The translations under genes were made by a program, and so were the position numbers. A model generated the notes under the pieces. The model was not told the DNA's origin. It made no database searches and saw only the letters and a program-made list of their open reading frames with translations. This document shows, in pieces, positions 47,725 through 59,560 of a stretch of DNA of 64,000 nucleotides (its first letter is position 1; every line of letters begins with the position of its first letter). Where the stretch lies: the NCBI GenBank assembly GCA_018466975.1, contig CM031559.1, positions 2,604,001 through 2,668,000 on the forward strand, read 5' to 3'. The DNA comes from Sparassis latifolia (Eukaryota; Basidiomycota; Agaricomycetes; Polyporales; Sparassidaceae).

Positions 47725-48199
47725 TGTGCAGCAAGTAGCCTTCATCTCCGCGTTCACCGTGGGTCTGTGTGTGAGTGCGGAGTCCACGGTGGCTCAATCC
47801 TGGTGTCCCCAGGGTGTACTGCCTGTCGTGATGAGTTGACATTGCCGCCCTTGCTGAGTGTACAATTTGATGCAGCTACGGAATCACGTCAAGTCCCGCT
47901 GAGGCGGTCAGACGATAGGAACGCTTGTGCCTGTTCGCTGGAAAGCAGTTGCCAGCAGCGTGGAGGTCATGAGTATCAATACCCTCGGCGACCTATGGGA
48001 ATCGCTTTGCGTTGGGTTTGACTCTACACTCCCTCTCACGAGTGACGCTCACGACGGATGTAGGCTGTGCGTCAGACTCCAGCATCTTCAGTTCATACAG
48101 ACCGGTGCCGTATCGCGCTAGAATGGCCGCAGGTCGCATAACTGTATCAGGGCAGCTTGGTGCGATAAGGATGAGTCACAGCTCATTTTTTTAGTTTTC

Positions 48200-50790
48200 C
48201 GCGGTTCCTTACAGCATCCCTTGACTGATTAGCATTCTCTCTCTAGACACGGCTAGCGATAGCGTTGCATCCTTCCAGACACTTAGCTCCCGCTATGCAT
48301 GCCATGAGACTGCACCTTGATGCCGAACCAACCAGCACCGACATTCAGAATATGTCGTTGAGCGAGTTGAGCGAGGCAGGCTGCCTTATCTCCCTCCAAC
48401 CACCAGCGCATTCTGGATAGATCGTTCAGTGATTTACGACGAGATGGGTCTGCGCCGTGAAAAGTCTCCCGGGGTAGTGGCACAGCAGAGAACGTCCAAG
48501 CTAGAGTGAAGGCATTGATACTGTGGCCATTGCGCAGGCACGGTCGACCTGCGCGACTCGCTTCGAGGTCACATGCAAACGTATCTCCGCCACGCAGAGC
48601 GATCTACATGTACAATGCGTGCATCTCTCTCGCGAATTCGACGGTATACAGACCCGCGGCGACAATGTCCTTCCGTTGCCTACCGAAATTCTGAACTTGT
48701 CTAGTCATCCACAGAAATTCTATCGATTCATGCGGGCTGAAAGCTCACGTGTTCAATTGCATTCTCAGCTAATGACACCCATTCATCGCTCATCAGCTAA
48801 GCAAGACTTCTTTCTCCGAACCCAGAGCGCAAGCAACTGTATCTGCGAAGAAAGAAGTGCCACAGTCGGAAGCGACTTGCTCCAAGCGGAAAGCCCGCCT
48901 GACAGGTTCGCCTTGGACCCTTGAAACAAGCTTCAGAGGAAAGCAGGGCGGTCTCGTAATGAGCCACCTCATCTGACTGTGCTGACCCATCTCCACATCG
49001 CTGATTGTACGTCTCCCAAGAATGATGCCTTGAGCTTCCGAGGCAGTCATAAAGAGACGACTGTCTGCCTGGCTTCGTATACAGCCTCAGCTACACAATT
49101 CCTTCGACAATGTCCACCACTAACGCCCGCGCAGAAAAACTTCTCGCCCTTGTGGATCTTGTAACAAATGCTGCTCAGGTGGTGATACAAGAGTGGACGA
49201 AGGAGGACGCTACAGGCGGCCAGAACGCTCTCCCGTCCATAGATCTCGCCCAGGCTCAGCGCACCATCTTGGCCGCTTTCGGCTCCTTCACAGAGCTTGT
49301 ACAGGTGCCCCAGAGACGCATCCTAGAAGTTGCTACCCAATTCTTCGAGGCCCGGGTGTTGCACATCGCGGTCGAGCATCGTGTCGCCCATCACCTTGCC
49401 AAGGTGGACCAGGCGGTAGGAATGTCCATCACTGAGCTCAGCAAGGCCACCGGTCTCCACCCGAAAAAGCTTTGTGAGCTGTCTTTCCCCTGATGGGCGC
49501 GGCTTGTGACTAATGGATGCTTTCAGCGCGCATCCTGAGGACCCTCTGCTCCATGCATATTTTCGCTGAAGTTCAAGACGGATATTTCGCCAACAACACG
49601 GTCAGCGCAATGATCGCCACCGATGAGGCCATTGAAGCATACGTCCTTTTGGTGTGAGTAATTTGTTATCGTTGTTTACTTTGATTGACTGTGCTTAGGG
49701 CTTGGAATTATTACCCAAACTCAGCAAAGCTACTAGAGATTGTTGGTGATCCTGTCAAAGGCTGGTCCCACTCTGTGACCGATTGTGCTTTCCAAGAGGG
49801 ACATGGTACCAAGCTATCTTTCTGGGACTGGCTCGAAGAAGGTATCATACAGCCCGACGGCAGCGTCAAGCGGCGGCCCAGCTTGGAATGGTTCACTCGC
49901 ATAATGGTTAATACCGGTCGTCTCGTCGGAACCCCACCCTTCTACGGTAAGCCGTACATAGTTGCTGTTGTGCCTTTCAAGTTTTTAGTAACGCTCATGA
50001 TACTGGCAGACTTTCCATGGGAATCGTTAGGCTCTGCAACCATGGTTGATGTGGGTGGTGGCGTTGGTATGCCTTTTATTGACGTAGGACGAGCGTGACC
50101 ACTGACACAGTATATTTACAGGTGGAATGAGTTTCGATCTCTGCAATCATTTCCTCTCCTCAATTTCATCGTCCAGGATCGCCCTGCTATAATCGAAAAG
50201 GCTGAACCTGTGTGGCAGCGCGAACGGCCAGAAGCACACAAAGCTGGTCGGGTTAAATTCATGGCCCACGACTTCTTCACCGAGAACCCTGTGAAGGGTG
50301 CCGATGTGTACCTTCTGCGTCACATCCTGTAAGTCACCTATACCTCGTCCGCTCTCATTCAGCTCCGCTTAGCCATCGCGTACAGCCATGACTGGGAAGA
50401 CGACCGCTGCGTCGACATCCTCTCCGCTATTCGCCCTGCACTCTCCGCGAACTCACGCGTGCTGATCGTGGACTTAGTAATGAACACAACGTTGGGTTGC
50501 CCCGAGCTACCCTCCGCACCGTTCCCTCTTCCTGCAAATTACGGCGCTTCGACTCGTTTCGCTCACCAGTCTGACCTGATAATGATGTCCTTGGTCAACG
50601 GCGAGGAACGCGTCCCGAGCGATTTCCGGTCGATCGCTGAACGGGCGGGGCTCGAGGTTACCCGCATCTGGGAGTGCCCCGGAGATTGCATCACTGAGAT
50701 GCGGCTGCCATCTGCGAGCCGGTAGAGAGTCAGGATAATTGCGCCGTTAAGTATCAATTAGATGGAGATGGGCATTGGCCTCCCTGTAGA
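48200..50790 (+). repeat. Segmental duplication unit 1 (O-methyltransferase 1 plus upstream region)
   Basis: About 2.6 kb. Both the coding part and about 0.9 kb upstream align with unit 2 at 50880..53810. The upstream block beginning TTAGCTCCCG and the ATGTACAA..GCGTGCATCTCTC stretch recur in both. The 3' ends share GTATCAATTAGAT. Edges are approximate. Confidence 0.7.
49110..50725 (+). pseudogene. O-methyltransferase 1 (PF00891 type), one-base frame break
   Basis: Seven-exon layout. An N-terminal dimerisation half (MSTTNARAEKLLAL; ITELSKATGLHPKKL; ILRTLCSMHIFAE) precedes the SAM-binding motif MVDVGGGVG near 50040 and the catalytic His in HDWEDDR near 50392. The C terminus reads ITEMRLPS. 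These enzymes pass a methyl group from S-adenosylmethionine to a hydroxyl of a small aromatic or phenolic compound; the substrate is unknown. Against the neighbour copy, one C is missing in the TTTCC run at 50150..50155, which shifts the frame right after GMSFDLCNHF. Everything else is open. So it is either a fresh pseudogene or a homopolymer error. Confidence 0.78.
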
Positions 50791-50879
50791 TACGTACTGT
50801 ACGGGATACTGTCTGTACCGCATTTCAATTATTCAGACATACCTGCGGAAGGCCAAGTATCTATGTAAACAGCTCCAAT

Positions 50880-53810
50880 TTTGGGTTCCTCACAGCATCT
50901 TTTGATTTTGATTTCTCTCCGGAGATACGATATAATAGTGTTGTGACTTGCATCCATCCATGTATTTAGCTCCCGTTCTGATACATGCTATCACAAGTAC
51001 TATAGCTTGATGCCACACCAACCAGCGCTGACCTTGAGAAATGATATGTTTTGTCTGGCAAATTAAGCAAGGTGTACAGTCTTCTGAGCTTCCCTCTCCA
51101 ACATCAGTGCATTTTGGGCAGATCGTTCAGGATTTGATTGTTACCGGAGGTACTCATAGGTAGCTACAATTTTTGATGTACCTTATGCATCTGCATGCTC
51201 CCGACCGCCATATCAAATGCGATGTCGTTGCTCGCTGTTGCTCGCCGTGCACTGTTTGCTCTGACACAACGAGATGGATCAGTGCTGTGAAACGACTTGC
51301 GGAGCAGTGGCACAGCAGAACCGGGCCAGAGCTCTATTACAAAGGAACGACTGTCTTCCTGCAGGTAACTAGAGGCTGTATCTATGAGCCTAGGCCAGAG
51401 CCACGGCATTGACACCGGGGCAACCATTTGCACTAGTACGTGACTCCGCGAACGCGTCGAGGTCACATGTATGCGCGCCCGACACAAACGCGCTTCCGCA
51501 GAGCGATTAACATGTACAACGCGTGCATCTCTCTTGCGAATTGGATAGTGTACACACCCGCAGCGACAGCTGCATATTATTACGTTGCCTACCGAAATTC
51601 TGAACTTGTTTACTCAGAGACCCCTTCTGTTAGTCATGCGGGCTGAAAGCTCGCGCATTCAATGGGTTGTGAGTGTTGCACTTGCGTTCGCCTAGATGTT
51701 ACTCATTACTGCTGAGGAGATATAGTCATCTTCTCAGCTTATGACAGTCGTTCATCATTCCTCGGTCAAGCAAGACTTCTCTCTGCGAACCCCGAGCGTG
51801 AGGTCGTTCCTCGTTCCTCGGTCAAGCAGCTTCTCCCTGCGAACCCCGAGTGTGAGCAACCATATCTTCTAAGAAAGAAGCATCACAGTTGGAAGCGACC
51901 TTCCCCAAGCGGAAAGCTGAACCCTTCTGACAGGTTTGCCACAGATTCCTTCAACAACATCAGAAAAAGATCAGGACGGTCTTGTACTGTAATGAGCCGC
52001 CTCATCTGAGTGTGCTGACCCATCTCCACATCGCTGACTGTACGCTTCCCATGAACGATGTCTTGAGCTTGCCGAAGTAGTCATAAAGAGGCGACTACTT
52101 GCCTGGCTTGGTATACAGGCTCAGCTGCACACAATTCCTTCGACAATGTCAACCACCGGTGCTCGCGCAGAAAAACTTCTGGCTGTTGTGGATCTTGTTA
52201 CAAATGCCGCTCAGGCGATAATAAAAGAATGGGCTAAGGAGGACGCTGCTAGCGGTCAGAACGCTCTTCCGTCCGTAGACCTCTTCAAGGCTCAGCGCAC
52301 CATCTTGGCTGCCTGCGGCTCGTTCACTGAGCTCGTACAGGTGCCCCAGAAGCGCGTCATCGAAGTTGCTGCCCAATTCTTCGAGGCCCGGGCGTTGCAC
52401 ATCGCGGTCGAGCATCGCGTCGCCCATCACCTTGCCAAGGTGGACCAGGCAGTAGGAATGTCCATCACTGAGCTCAGCAAGGCCACCGGTCTCCACCCGA
52501 AAAAGCTTTGTGAGCTGCCTTCATCTTCATGATGCGACTTGTGACTAACAATTGCTTTAAGCGCGCATCGTGCGGGCCCTCTGCTCCATGCATATTTTTG
52601 CTGAAGTTCAAGATGGATATTTCGCAAACAACACAGTCAGTGAGACGCTTGCCACCGACGAGGCCCTTGAAGCATACGTCCTTTGATGTGAGTAATCCGC
52701 TATCGTTGTCTACTCTGGCTGACTCCGTTTAGGGCATCGGATTATTACTCGGTCTCGGACAAGTTGCTGAAGATTATCGGTGATCCTGTCAAAGGCTGGT
52801 CCAACTCTGTGACCGACTCCGCTTTCCAAGAGGGACATGGTACCAAGCTGTCTTTCTGGGATTGGCTCGAAGAAGGTGTTGTACAGCCCGACGGTAGCGT
52901 CAAGCCGCGGCCCAGCTTGGAACGATTCACTCTCTCGATGGTCAATGCTAGTCGTCTCATCGGAACCCCACCCTTCTACGGTAAGCCGTACATAGTTACT
53001 GCTGTGCCTTTCCGTAACGCTTGATACTGGCAGATTTTCCATGGGAATCGTTCGGATCTGCAACAATGGTTGATGTTGGTGGTGGCGTTGGTATGCCTTT
53101 TGTTGACGTAGGACGAGCGTGACTACTGATACGGTATATCTACAGGTGGAATGAGTTTCGATCTCTGCAATCATTTCCCTCTCCTCAATTTCATCGTCCA
53201 GGATCGCCCTGCTATAATTAAAAAGGCTGAACCTGTGTGGCAGCGCGAACGACCAGAAGCACACAAAGCTGGTCGGGTTAAATTCATGGCCCATGACTTC
53301 TTCACCGAGAACCCTGTGAAGGGTGCCGATGTGTACCTTCTGCGTCACATCCTGTAAGTCTCCTATACCTCGTCCGCTCTCATTCAGCTCCGCTTAGCCA
53401 TCGCGTACAGCCATGATTGGGAAGACGACCGCTGTGTCGACATCCTCTCCGCTATTCGCCCTGCACTCTCCGCGAACTCGCGCGTGCTGATCGTGGACTC
53501 AGTGATGAACACGACGTTGGGTTGCCCCGAGTTACCCTCCGCACCATTCCCCCTTCCCGCAAATTACGGCACTTCGATTCGCCTCGCTCACCAGCTTGAT
53601 CTGATAATGATGTCCTTGTTCAACGGCGCGGAGCGCGTCCCGAGCGATTTCCGCTCGCTTGCTCAGCGCGCGGGGCTCGAGGTTACCCGCATCTGGGAGT
53701 GTCCTGGAGACTGTATCACTGAGATGCGGTTGCCATCTGGAAAGCAGTAGAGCCAGGAGAACTGCACTGTTGAGTATCAATTAGATAGAAATAGGCTTTG
53801 GCACGTCGTT
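50880..53810 (+). repeat. Segmental duplication unit 2 (O-methyltransferase 2 plus upstream region)
   Basis: About 2.9 kb. Tandem copy of unit 1, direct orientation, with coding parts very similar and non-coding parts more diverged. It contains a local doubling near 51755..51860 (TCAAGCAAGACTTCTCT.. and ..TCAAGCAGCTTCTCC). Edges are approximate. Confidence 0.7.
52146..53750 (+). pseudogene. O-methyltransferase 2, frame break at an exon end
   Basis: Close paralogue of copy 1 (MSTTGARAEKLLAV; DVGGGVG; FDLCNHFPLLNFIVQD; HDWEDDR; ITEMRLPSGKQ). Here the exon with FDLCNHFPLL is in frame, unlike copy 1. The defect is at the second exon end: copy 1 has CCTTTTGGTGTGAG at 49645, this copy CCTTTGATGTGAG at 52680. 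One T is missing and G became A. This makes TGA and spoils the intron phase. The SAM site and catalytic His-Asp-Trp are intact. Substrate unknown. Confidence 0.78.
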
Positions 53811-54849
53811 GTTCTTCTTCAGCCTGGAATGAAATACCTTGTCACAGAGGCGTTGCGCTTCGAACCTTAATATGTAGAAAAGGCTACAGGGTGCCCAAAC
53901 TTATTATATTGGTTATCCTGCATTGGGGCTGAGTACTGAGTCCAGGCCCAATTGCGAATCCGGCCAAACGTCCGAGTCGCTTCGGAACATGGCAGACAGT
54001 ATGTAGTAGACGTGGACGTGGAACAAGCGCAGGCTGCCGAGAATCGTCGTGACGGCGCTGGAGTTGGTCTCATAGTCAGACAGTTAACAAATCGCACCCT
54101 GTGCGCGCGCCACCGCACGCATCTGGAGCATGATGGATCGCCTGCCTCGCAAGTAGCGCCCATTAAGCGCGGGATAGGCGTCTTCCAGATTAGGCAGCTG
54201 CTGTGCTCAAATTCAAGATCACTTATTGAGCTGCTCACATGGTGGATGAAGGGGTTAGTACAAAACTGCACGGTAGCAGTATAGGAACCAACAGAACTAT
54301 TGCAATGCGACAGCGTGAGTGAGCAGCTTCGGCACTTCGGCGGCGCAATATCTCCTCAGCGTCCCTCAGGGCAGCTGATTGTAACCATTCTCAGGGTTCA
54401 GAGAGAGATCAGGGCCGTCTCAAACTGCTTATCTTTGGGAGTTTTCAACTCAAACCCTTCATTATTTCACTAAGAAGATGTACAAGGATTGTCATCAGGC
54501 AGAGAAAGGAAGGCTGGTACACAAGCTCGGGGAAGTACATACTACTGCCAGTGTAATTACTCAGTTAGTGAAGAAGCCCGTAAGCGAGGCTTCTGCCGCG
54601 GCAGGTATGTTGAATTACGCGTACGCCTTCTATGCTCTACTTACTTACTCGCACTTAGTCTCCCGAGGCAGATGGTAGGCACTCTGCTTCAACCTTCGTA
54701 CCTCAGGATATCACTACCTATCCAGAAATCCGTAAAGCGTGTACTGACCTATACTGACCAACGACTACCCTCGTCAGTACCTACATGACCAAAGCTTACC
54801 ATCACACCGTCTCCTGGAACCCCGATGTGGCCTAAAGTCTTCGGGTTAT
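53811..54849. other. Stretch between methyltransferase copies
   Basis: A minus-strand frame of 134 codons at 53867..54271 has no motif I can name. It interrupts the array and could be inserted DNA. Nothing else recognised. Confidence 0.4.
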
Positions 54850-55285
54850 TTATGGAGAATCCCGTCATCAAGGGAGCTGAGGTACACTTCGTCATATTTT
54901 GTGAGCCTTCGTCCTTCTCCTACATTACATGCAGACTCGTCTGAAATATGGAAGCTACGAGTTGGAAGATAACCGCGGTATCGATGTTCTCCCCGTGCTG
55001 CGCCCCCGTCATCCGCCGATCGCTGAACAGGTGATGAACACAACTCTTCGCTATCCCCCTCTTCATTGCTAAGCAAGGTTGCTTTCCTCCAATTACGACA
55101 CATTCGGTTTCTTGGCTCATGAGCACGATCTTGGCATGACGACCCTGTACAGTGGATCAGAACGCACGCCATCAGAGTTCCGTCACTTGCTGGGAAGGCG
55201 GGCCTCAAAGTGACAGGCCCATCTGGGAGCGCTCTGGTGTCAAGTGCATCATTGAAATGAGGCTGCTATCTGCGAGCTATAGAAA
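54850..55285 (+). pseudogene. O-methyltransferase relic, C-terminal part
   Basis: Read across frames, pieces line up with the C-terminal half of the intact copy: MENPVIKGAEVHFV for FTENPVVGADAYVL, ELEDNRGIDVL for WEDNRCVDIL, VMNTTL, NYDTFGFLAHEHDL for NYGNFARAAHELDL, and SERTPSEFRHL. The catalytic His-Asp-Trp has decayed and several stops are present. The N-terminal half is not recognisable upstream. Confidence 0.7.
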
Positions 55286-55737
55286 CTGAGGGAAGGTGTG
55301 TACCAGTAAAGAATGTGCAACGGTTTCGGAACTCTTTCAATCCACCAACGTCTGCCTTTGGGCATGGGCGAGTCATCGAGTTACCACAAGGGAAGATCTC
55401 CGGAAAGTTTGATGTCGGAGGTATGTCAGCGGACAGCGGACACTGAGACGATCTAAATCCCCATGAACTCCACAGATCATCCAATGAGCGTCTCTTGCGC
55501 TGACTTTGTACTCGTCCCCCTGTAGATTTACCTCACTCGTCTCCCCAGAACATCACTCGTCTGGAAGATCTCACCTCCTGGAAGAACTCGTGATGTCCTT
55601 GCTTCTTGGAAAGTCTGCAGAAATAGACCGCTAGCGCCACTTCCTTGCGGTAACAACAGATGTGGGAAGATAACAGATGTTGTTATAAAGAGGAGACTCA
55701 GGCCTGTGGCCCCACTCAACTGCACACAACTTTGACT

Positions 55738-57365
55738 ATGGCCGCCACAAGTGCTCGTGCGAAGCAACTTCTCGCTCTCGTCGCTCTCGTTACAGATGCC
55801 TCTCAGATAATGATACAAGAGTGGGCGAAGGAAGACTCTTCTGTCAAGGCGGACGAGCAGGACACTTTCTCCTCTGCGGCTCTTCGCAACGCCCAGCGTA
55901 CCATCATATCCACCTGTGGTGCATTCACTGAGCTCGCACAAGTTCCACAAAAACGGCTTATCGAAGTCGCTACGGAATTTTCTGAAGCCCGTGCTCTGCA
56001 CGTTGTTGCCGAGCATCGTATTGCAGATCACCTATCTGCGGTCGACCAGAAGCTCGGGATGCCTATCTCTGAGCTTAGCAAGGAGACAGGCCTCCATCCC
56101 CAGAAACTTTGTACGTTCTCAGTCTCATCGACAGATGAATGGATTCAAGGCTGACCGGCGTTTATACCAGCACGCATCATGCGTAACCTCTGTTCGGCCC
56201 ACATATTTGCCGAAGTTCGGGAAGGATGCTTCTCCAACAACACCGTTAGTGCAGCTCTAGTGAATAACGAATACTTGCGCGCCTACATCCTTGTTGTGTA
56301 TGTACGGTCTGTTACCCGTTATCCAAGCTAATACACTCTCAGTTCTCGGGAGAGCTATTCGGCCTCGGTCAAGCTGCCACAGGTCCTCGCTGATCCCGTA
56401 AAGGGTTGGTCTACTTCTGCGACCTGTACTCCCTTCCAAGTGGCGTTTGGAACCGACTTGGCTCAGTGGGAATGGCTCGAGGAGGGTGAGGTGCAACCCG
56501 ATGGAACGGTGAAGCCGCGTCCTTCGCTCGAACTTTTCGGTCTCGCTATGGCTGGTGGCGATCGCATCCTTGGAACGCCACCCTCATACGGTAAGCCTGG
56601 CATATGCTTTCCCATTGGTCTTTTTACGATACCACATTGCCCCTCGCAGACTTTCCATGGGAGTCTCTCGGTTCCGGAACTCTCGTTGATGTCGGTGGTG
56701 GTGTCGGTGTGTTTCATGTTACTTTTGGAGGAGAATATCTAGCCGATGCAGCATTGCAGGTGGAATGTGCATGGATCTGTGCAAACAATACCCACTCCTC
56801 AACTTCGTCGTCCAGGACCGCGCTCCGGTAATTGAGCAGGCATACTCTTTGTGGGAAGACGAACAACCGGAAGCGTTCAAATCTGGTCGCGTCAAATTGA
56901 TGCCGCACAATCTCTTCACAGAGAACCCTGTTGTAGGTGCTGATGCGTATGTCCTGCGTCACATCATGTGAGAATCAGACATCCTCCTTTGTCTCAGTCT
57001 ACGTCTGATCTTCCAACAACAGCCACGACTGGGAAGACAACCGTTGCGTCGACATCCTTTCAGCGCTTCGCCCTGCGCTCAGCGAGCGGTCCCGCGTTTT
57101 GATTGTGGACAAAGTTTTGAACACGACCTTGGGTTGTCCCGAATTGCCCTCGGCCCCGTTCCCCCTACTTGCGAACTACGGAAATTTTGCGCGCGCGGCC
57201 CACGAGCTGGATCTTTTGATGATGACCTTGTTCAACGGGGCGGAGCGCACTCCAGCGGAGTTCCGCGTGCTTGCCGAAAAGGCAGGGCTCGTCGTGACCC
57301 GCATCTGGGAATGCCCTGGCATGGACTACATCACTGAGATGAGGTTACCGTCTGCGAGTCAGTAG
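55738..57365 (+). CDS. O-methyltransferase 3, apparently intact
   Basis: ATG at 55738 (MAATSARAKQLLAL). The exon ends I checked keep the frame: phase-1 join KLS-RIMRNLC near 56109/56171, phase-2 join ILVV-SRESYS near 56298/56342, then the phase-1 join into DFPWESLGSG near 56590/56650. The SAM motif LVDVGGGVG lies near 56690, HDWEDNR near 57024, and the C terminus is ITEMRLPSASQ. The product is about 450 residues. It is more diverged from copies 1 and 2 than they are from each other. It is the only member of the five-copy array without a visible defect. Expected role: S-adenosylmethionine-dependent O-methylation of a phenolic compound, in the cytosol. Confidence 0.83.
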
Positions 57366-57589
57366 AAATGCAGGAGATTAAGGAGACGTTAACTGTGATT
57401 TGTGTATAAACCAGATGCGAATCTGCGGCTACTGGAGGCAAGTCGCCCACCTCTGAAGGTTGTATGATTACTTGTACGAGATGCGATTCAGGCATTACTT
57501 CCACCGCTGCGCATTCCTAAATGCACTTTGTCTGGTGCTGAATAGGCGGCCCGTCCACCTTCTGGAGGATTAACGGCGTCAATTGACCG

Positions 57590-58450
57590 CCGGAATACTG
57601 CTCCGGTTATCAACGAATGGAAGAAGCAAGACAGACTTCCCTATGCAGCTCTCTATGGTGCCCAGTGCACCATCATATCCGGCGCGGCTCCTTTGCAAGA
57701 TCCCCACAAGCGACTCTTTGAAGTGCGCATTCAATATTTCGAAGTCCTTGCCCTGTCCATCCCGGTCGAGCCCCGCTTGCAGTTCATCTTGCGAGAGTTG
57801 ACCAGCAATTCACGGAATGCCCACCTCGAAGGCCTTCACCCGTAGAAAATTTGTGAATAATCAATTGCACTCGTGAATATATCTGAAATTGACTGTCCAC
57901 GTCATCCCCCCTCCTCTGCCCTGCTCACATCTTAGCTCAAGTTCAAGCGAGGTGCTTCCTAGACAATGTCGTTAGTGCAGTTCTTGTGGATACTTAACCC
58001 TTCTGCCTGCACGTACTTACTACATTCATATCGTCCTTGAACAAGCTGAACCTGTGATCTCGGAGATCTACAGTGTGTCAGAGAAGCTTCTGCATATTCT
58101 CGCCGATCTCGTCAAAGGTTAATCAAATTCTGCCTCCCGCCTTAATGGCCTTCGGCTTCCAGGATGGCATTGCAACCAAGCTTTTCAACTTTGGCCAACA
58201 CCGTTCTCCTCTTATTGTTTGACGATCTCTGCTTCAAAGCTCCGCTGATTTGCCGTGGCTCCGATGAGGTCGGCGGTACCTCTCTTCACTTTCTCAGTAG
58301 ATGAAGTTCATTACTGATGTACACCGTTTTTAGGTGAAATGTATATGAATTTGAGCACGCAATATGCGCACCTCGATTTCATTGCCCAGGACTGCGCTTC
58401 GGTGATCCTCCAGCGGGTGCGTCTGGAGTTTGTTGATCTGCCGCTCGAGG
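57590..58450 (+). pseudogene. O-methyltransferase relic, most of the gene, heavily decayed
   Basis: Pieces in order match copy 3: INEWKKQD for IQEWAKED, TIISGAAPLQDPHKRLFEV for TIISTCGAFTELAQVPQKR, GLHP followed by a stop, AHILAQVQARCFLDNVVSAVL for AHIFAEVREGCFSNNTVSAAL, and GEMYMNLSTQYAHLDFIAQD for GMCMDLCKQYPLLNFVVQD. Multiple stops and shifts; the C-terminal half is lost. It lies directly after the intact copy. Confidence 0.72.
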
Positions 58451-58959
58451 TCTATCGAGAGGAACGACTCTTTCTTCCTATCTATTAGAGGCTGGTTAAC
58501 GAGCCTACGCTCGAGAGTCATTTTCAGGATGAGTTGAGCGTGGAGCACGGGCCAGGGAAGCTGCTCCCGTGTGCGGGACAACTTGGCGGGCGTGTTCTGC
58601 GGTTCTCCTGGCGGCCCAGCGGAGAATCCATATATCTACGTGAATTCTAGTTGTCTTTTCGTATGTTTGATATGGACAAAGAAAATATCTACATCTGACC
58701 GGCATAATGTCAAGCTTTGTGCTTCATAGGGCTTGGGGATTAGCTTCCGCGTCGGCATGTGCTGACGACCCAGAGCAGGATGTTCTCCGCCCAGTGAACA
58801 TCTCCCCCAAAAGGTCATTGTCGCCGAGAAGTAGCCCGCCCGTTCCTCGACGAACGCATAGGCGTACGCTACCCGCCGGTACCAGGTGAACTTTCGCGAG
58901 CATGGGGCCCGGGCTGACCGGCGCGAAAATCATGAACAAGAGCCCGTTGAGTAGAGTCT

Positions 58960-59450
58960 TCAGAGGACCCCCGCGAATCAACTAAGAGCTCCGATCCCGG
59001 CGACGACATTTCTCGGGGGTGGCCGACCACCCAGTTTCGGGGGTTTGCACACAACCTGGCGGCGGGTCGGCCGTTTTCGGGGGTATGTGGGATCGAACAT
59101 TCGGCCACCTAGAATTACGTTCGACAGCCTGCGGAACAAAAATTTCGCTTCCTGTGCAAAACCCAAGCTTTTGTGAGCCAAATTACTAAAACTTTCCTCC
59201 CAAACCACCACATATGGTAAACTTTAGGCCCATCCTCCGAAACCTGAAAGATCTGCCAGCCAACCTCAGTTTTCGGGGGTTCTGGACCTAACCTCAGGTT
59301 GGAGGGTCACATTTCGGGGTGTTTCGCACGCAACTTTCGACGTCTTTTTCGCCATTTTCGGGGGTCGGAGATCTAACATTTTGCCTCCGGCGGCCCATTT
59401 TTCGGGGATGGGTGCATCGGAGCTCTCAGTGGATTCGCGGGGGTCCTGTC
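58960..59450. repeat. TTTTCGGGGGT-rich dispersed repeat, copy 2
   Basis: Same order of blocks as 33220..33680: GCTCCGATCCCGGCG, then CGGGGGT motifs near 59012, 59037, 59081, 59270, 59311, 59355, 59399 and 59438, and an ACCCAAGCTTTT block. The copies are clearly diverged but colinear. No coding capacity. Confidence 0.7.
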
Positions 59451-59560
59451 TTCAGCTGCCGCAATGTTGTTTGGTCGTTCGGTTTTTTCTTTACATAGCA
59501 TGTTGCAAGGATGTGAGGCCTTTCCACCATGAGATAACAGGAAAGCGAACTGACTAGTGG

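Noticed and set aside
49110..58450. Secondary-metabolite gene cluster around the methyltransferases
   Set aside because: No polyketide synthase, peptide synthetase, terpene synthase, P450 or transporter is recognisable in the flanking genes.
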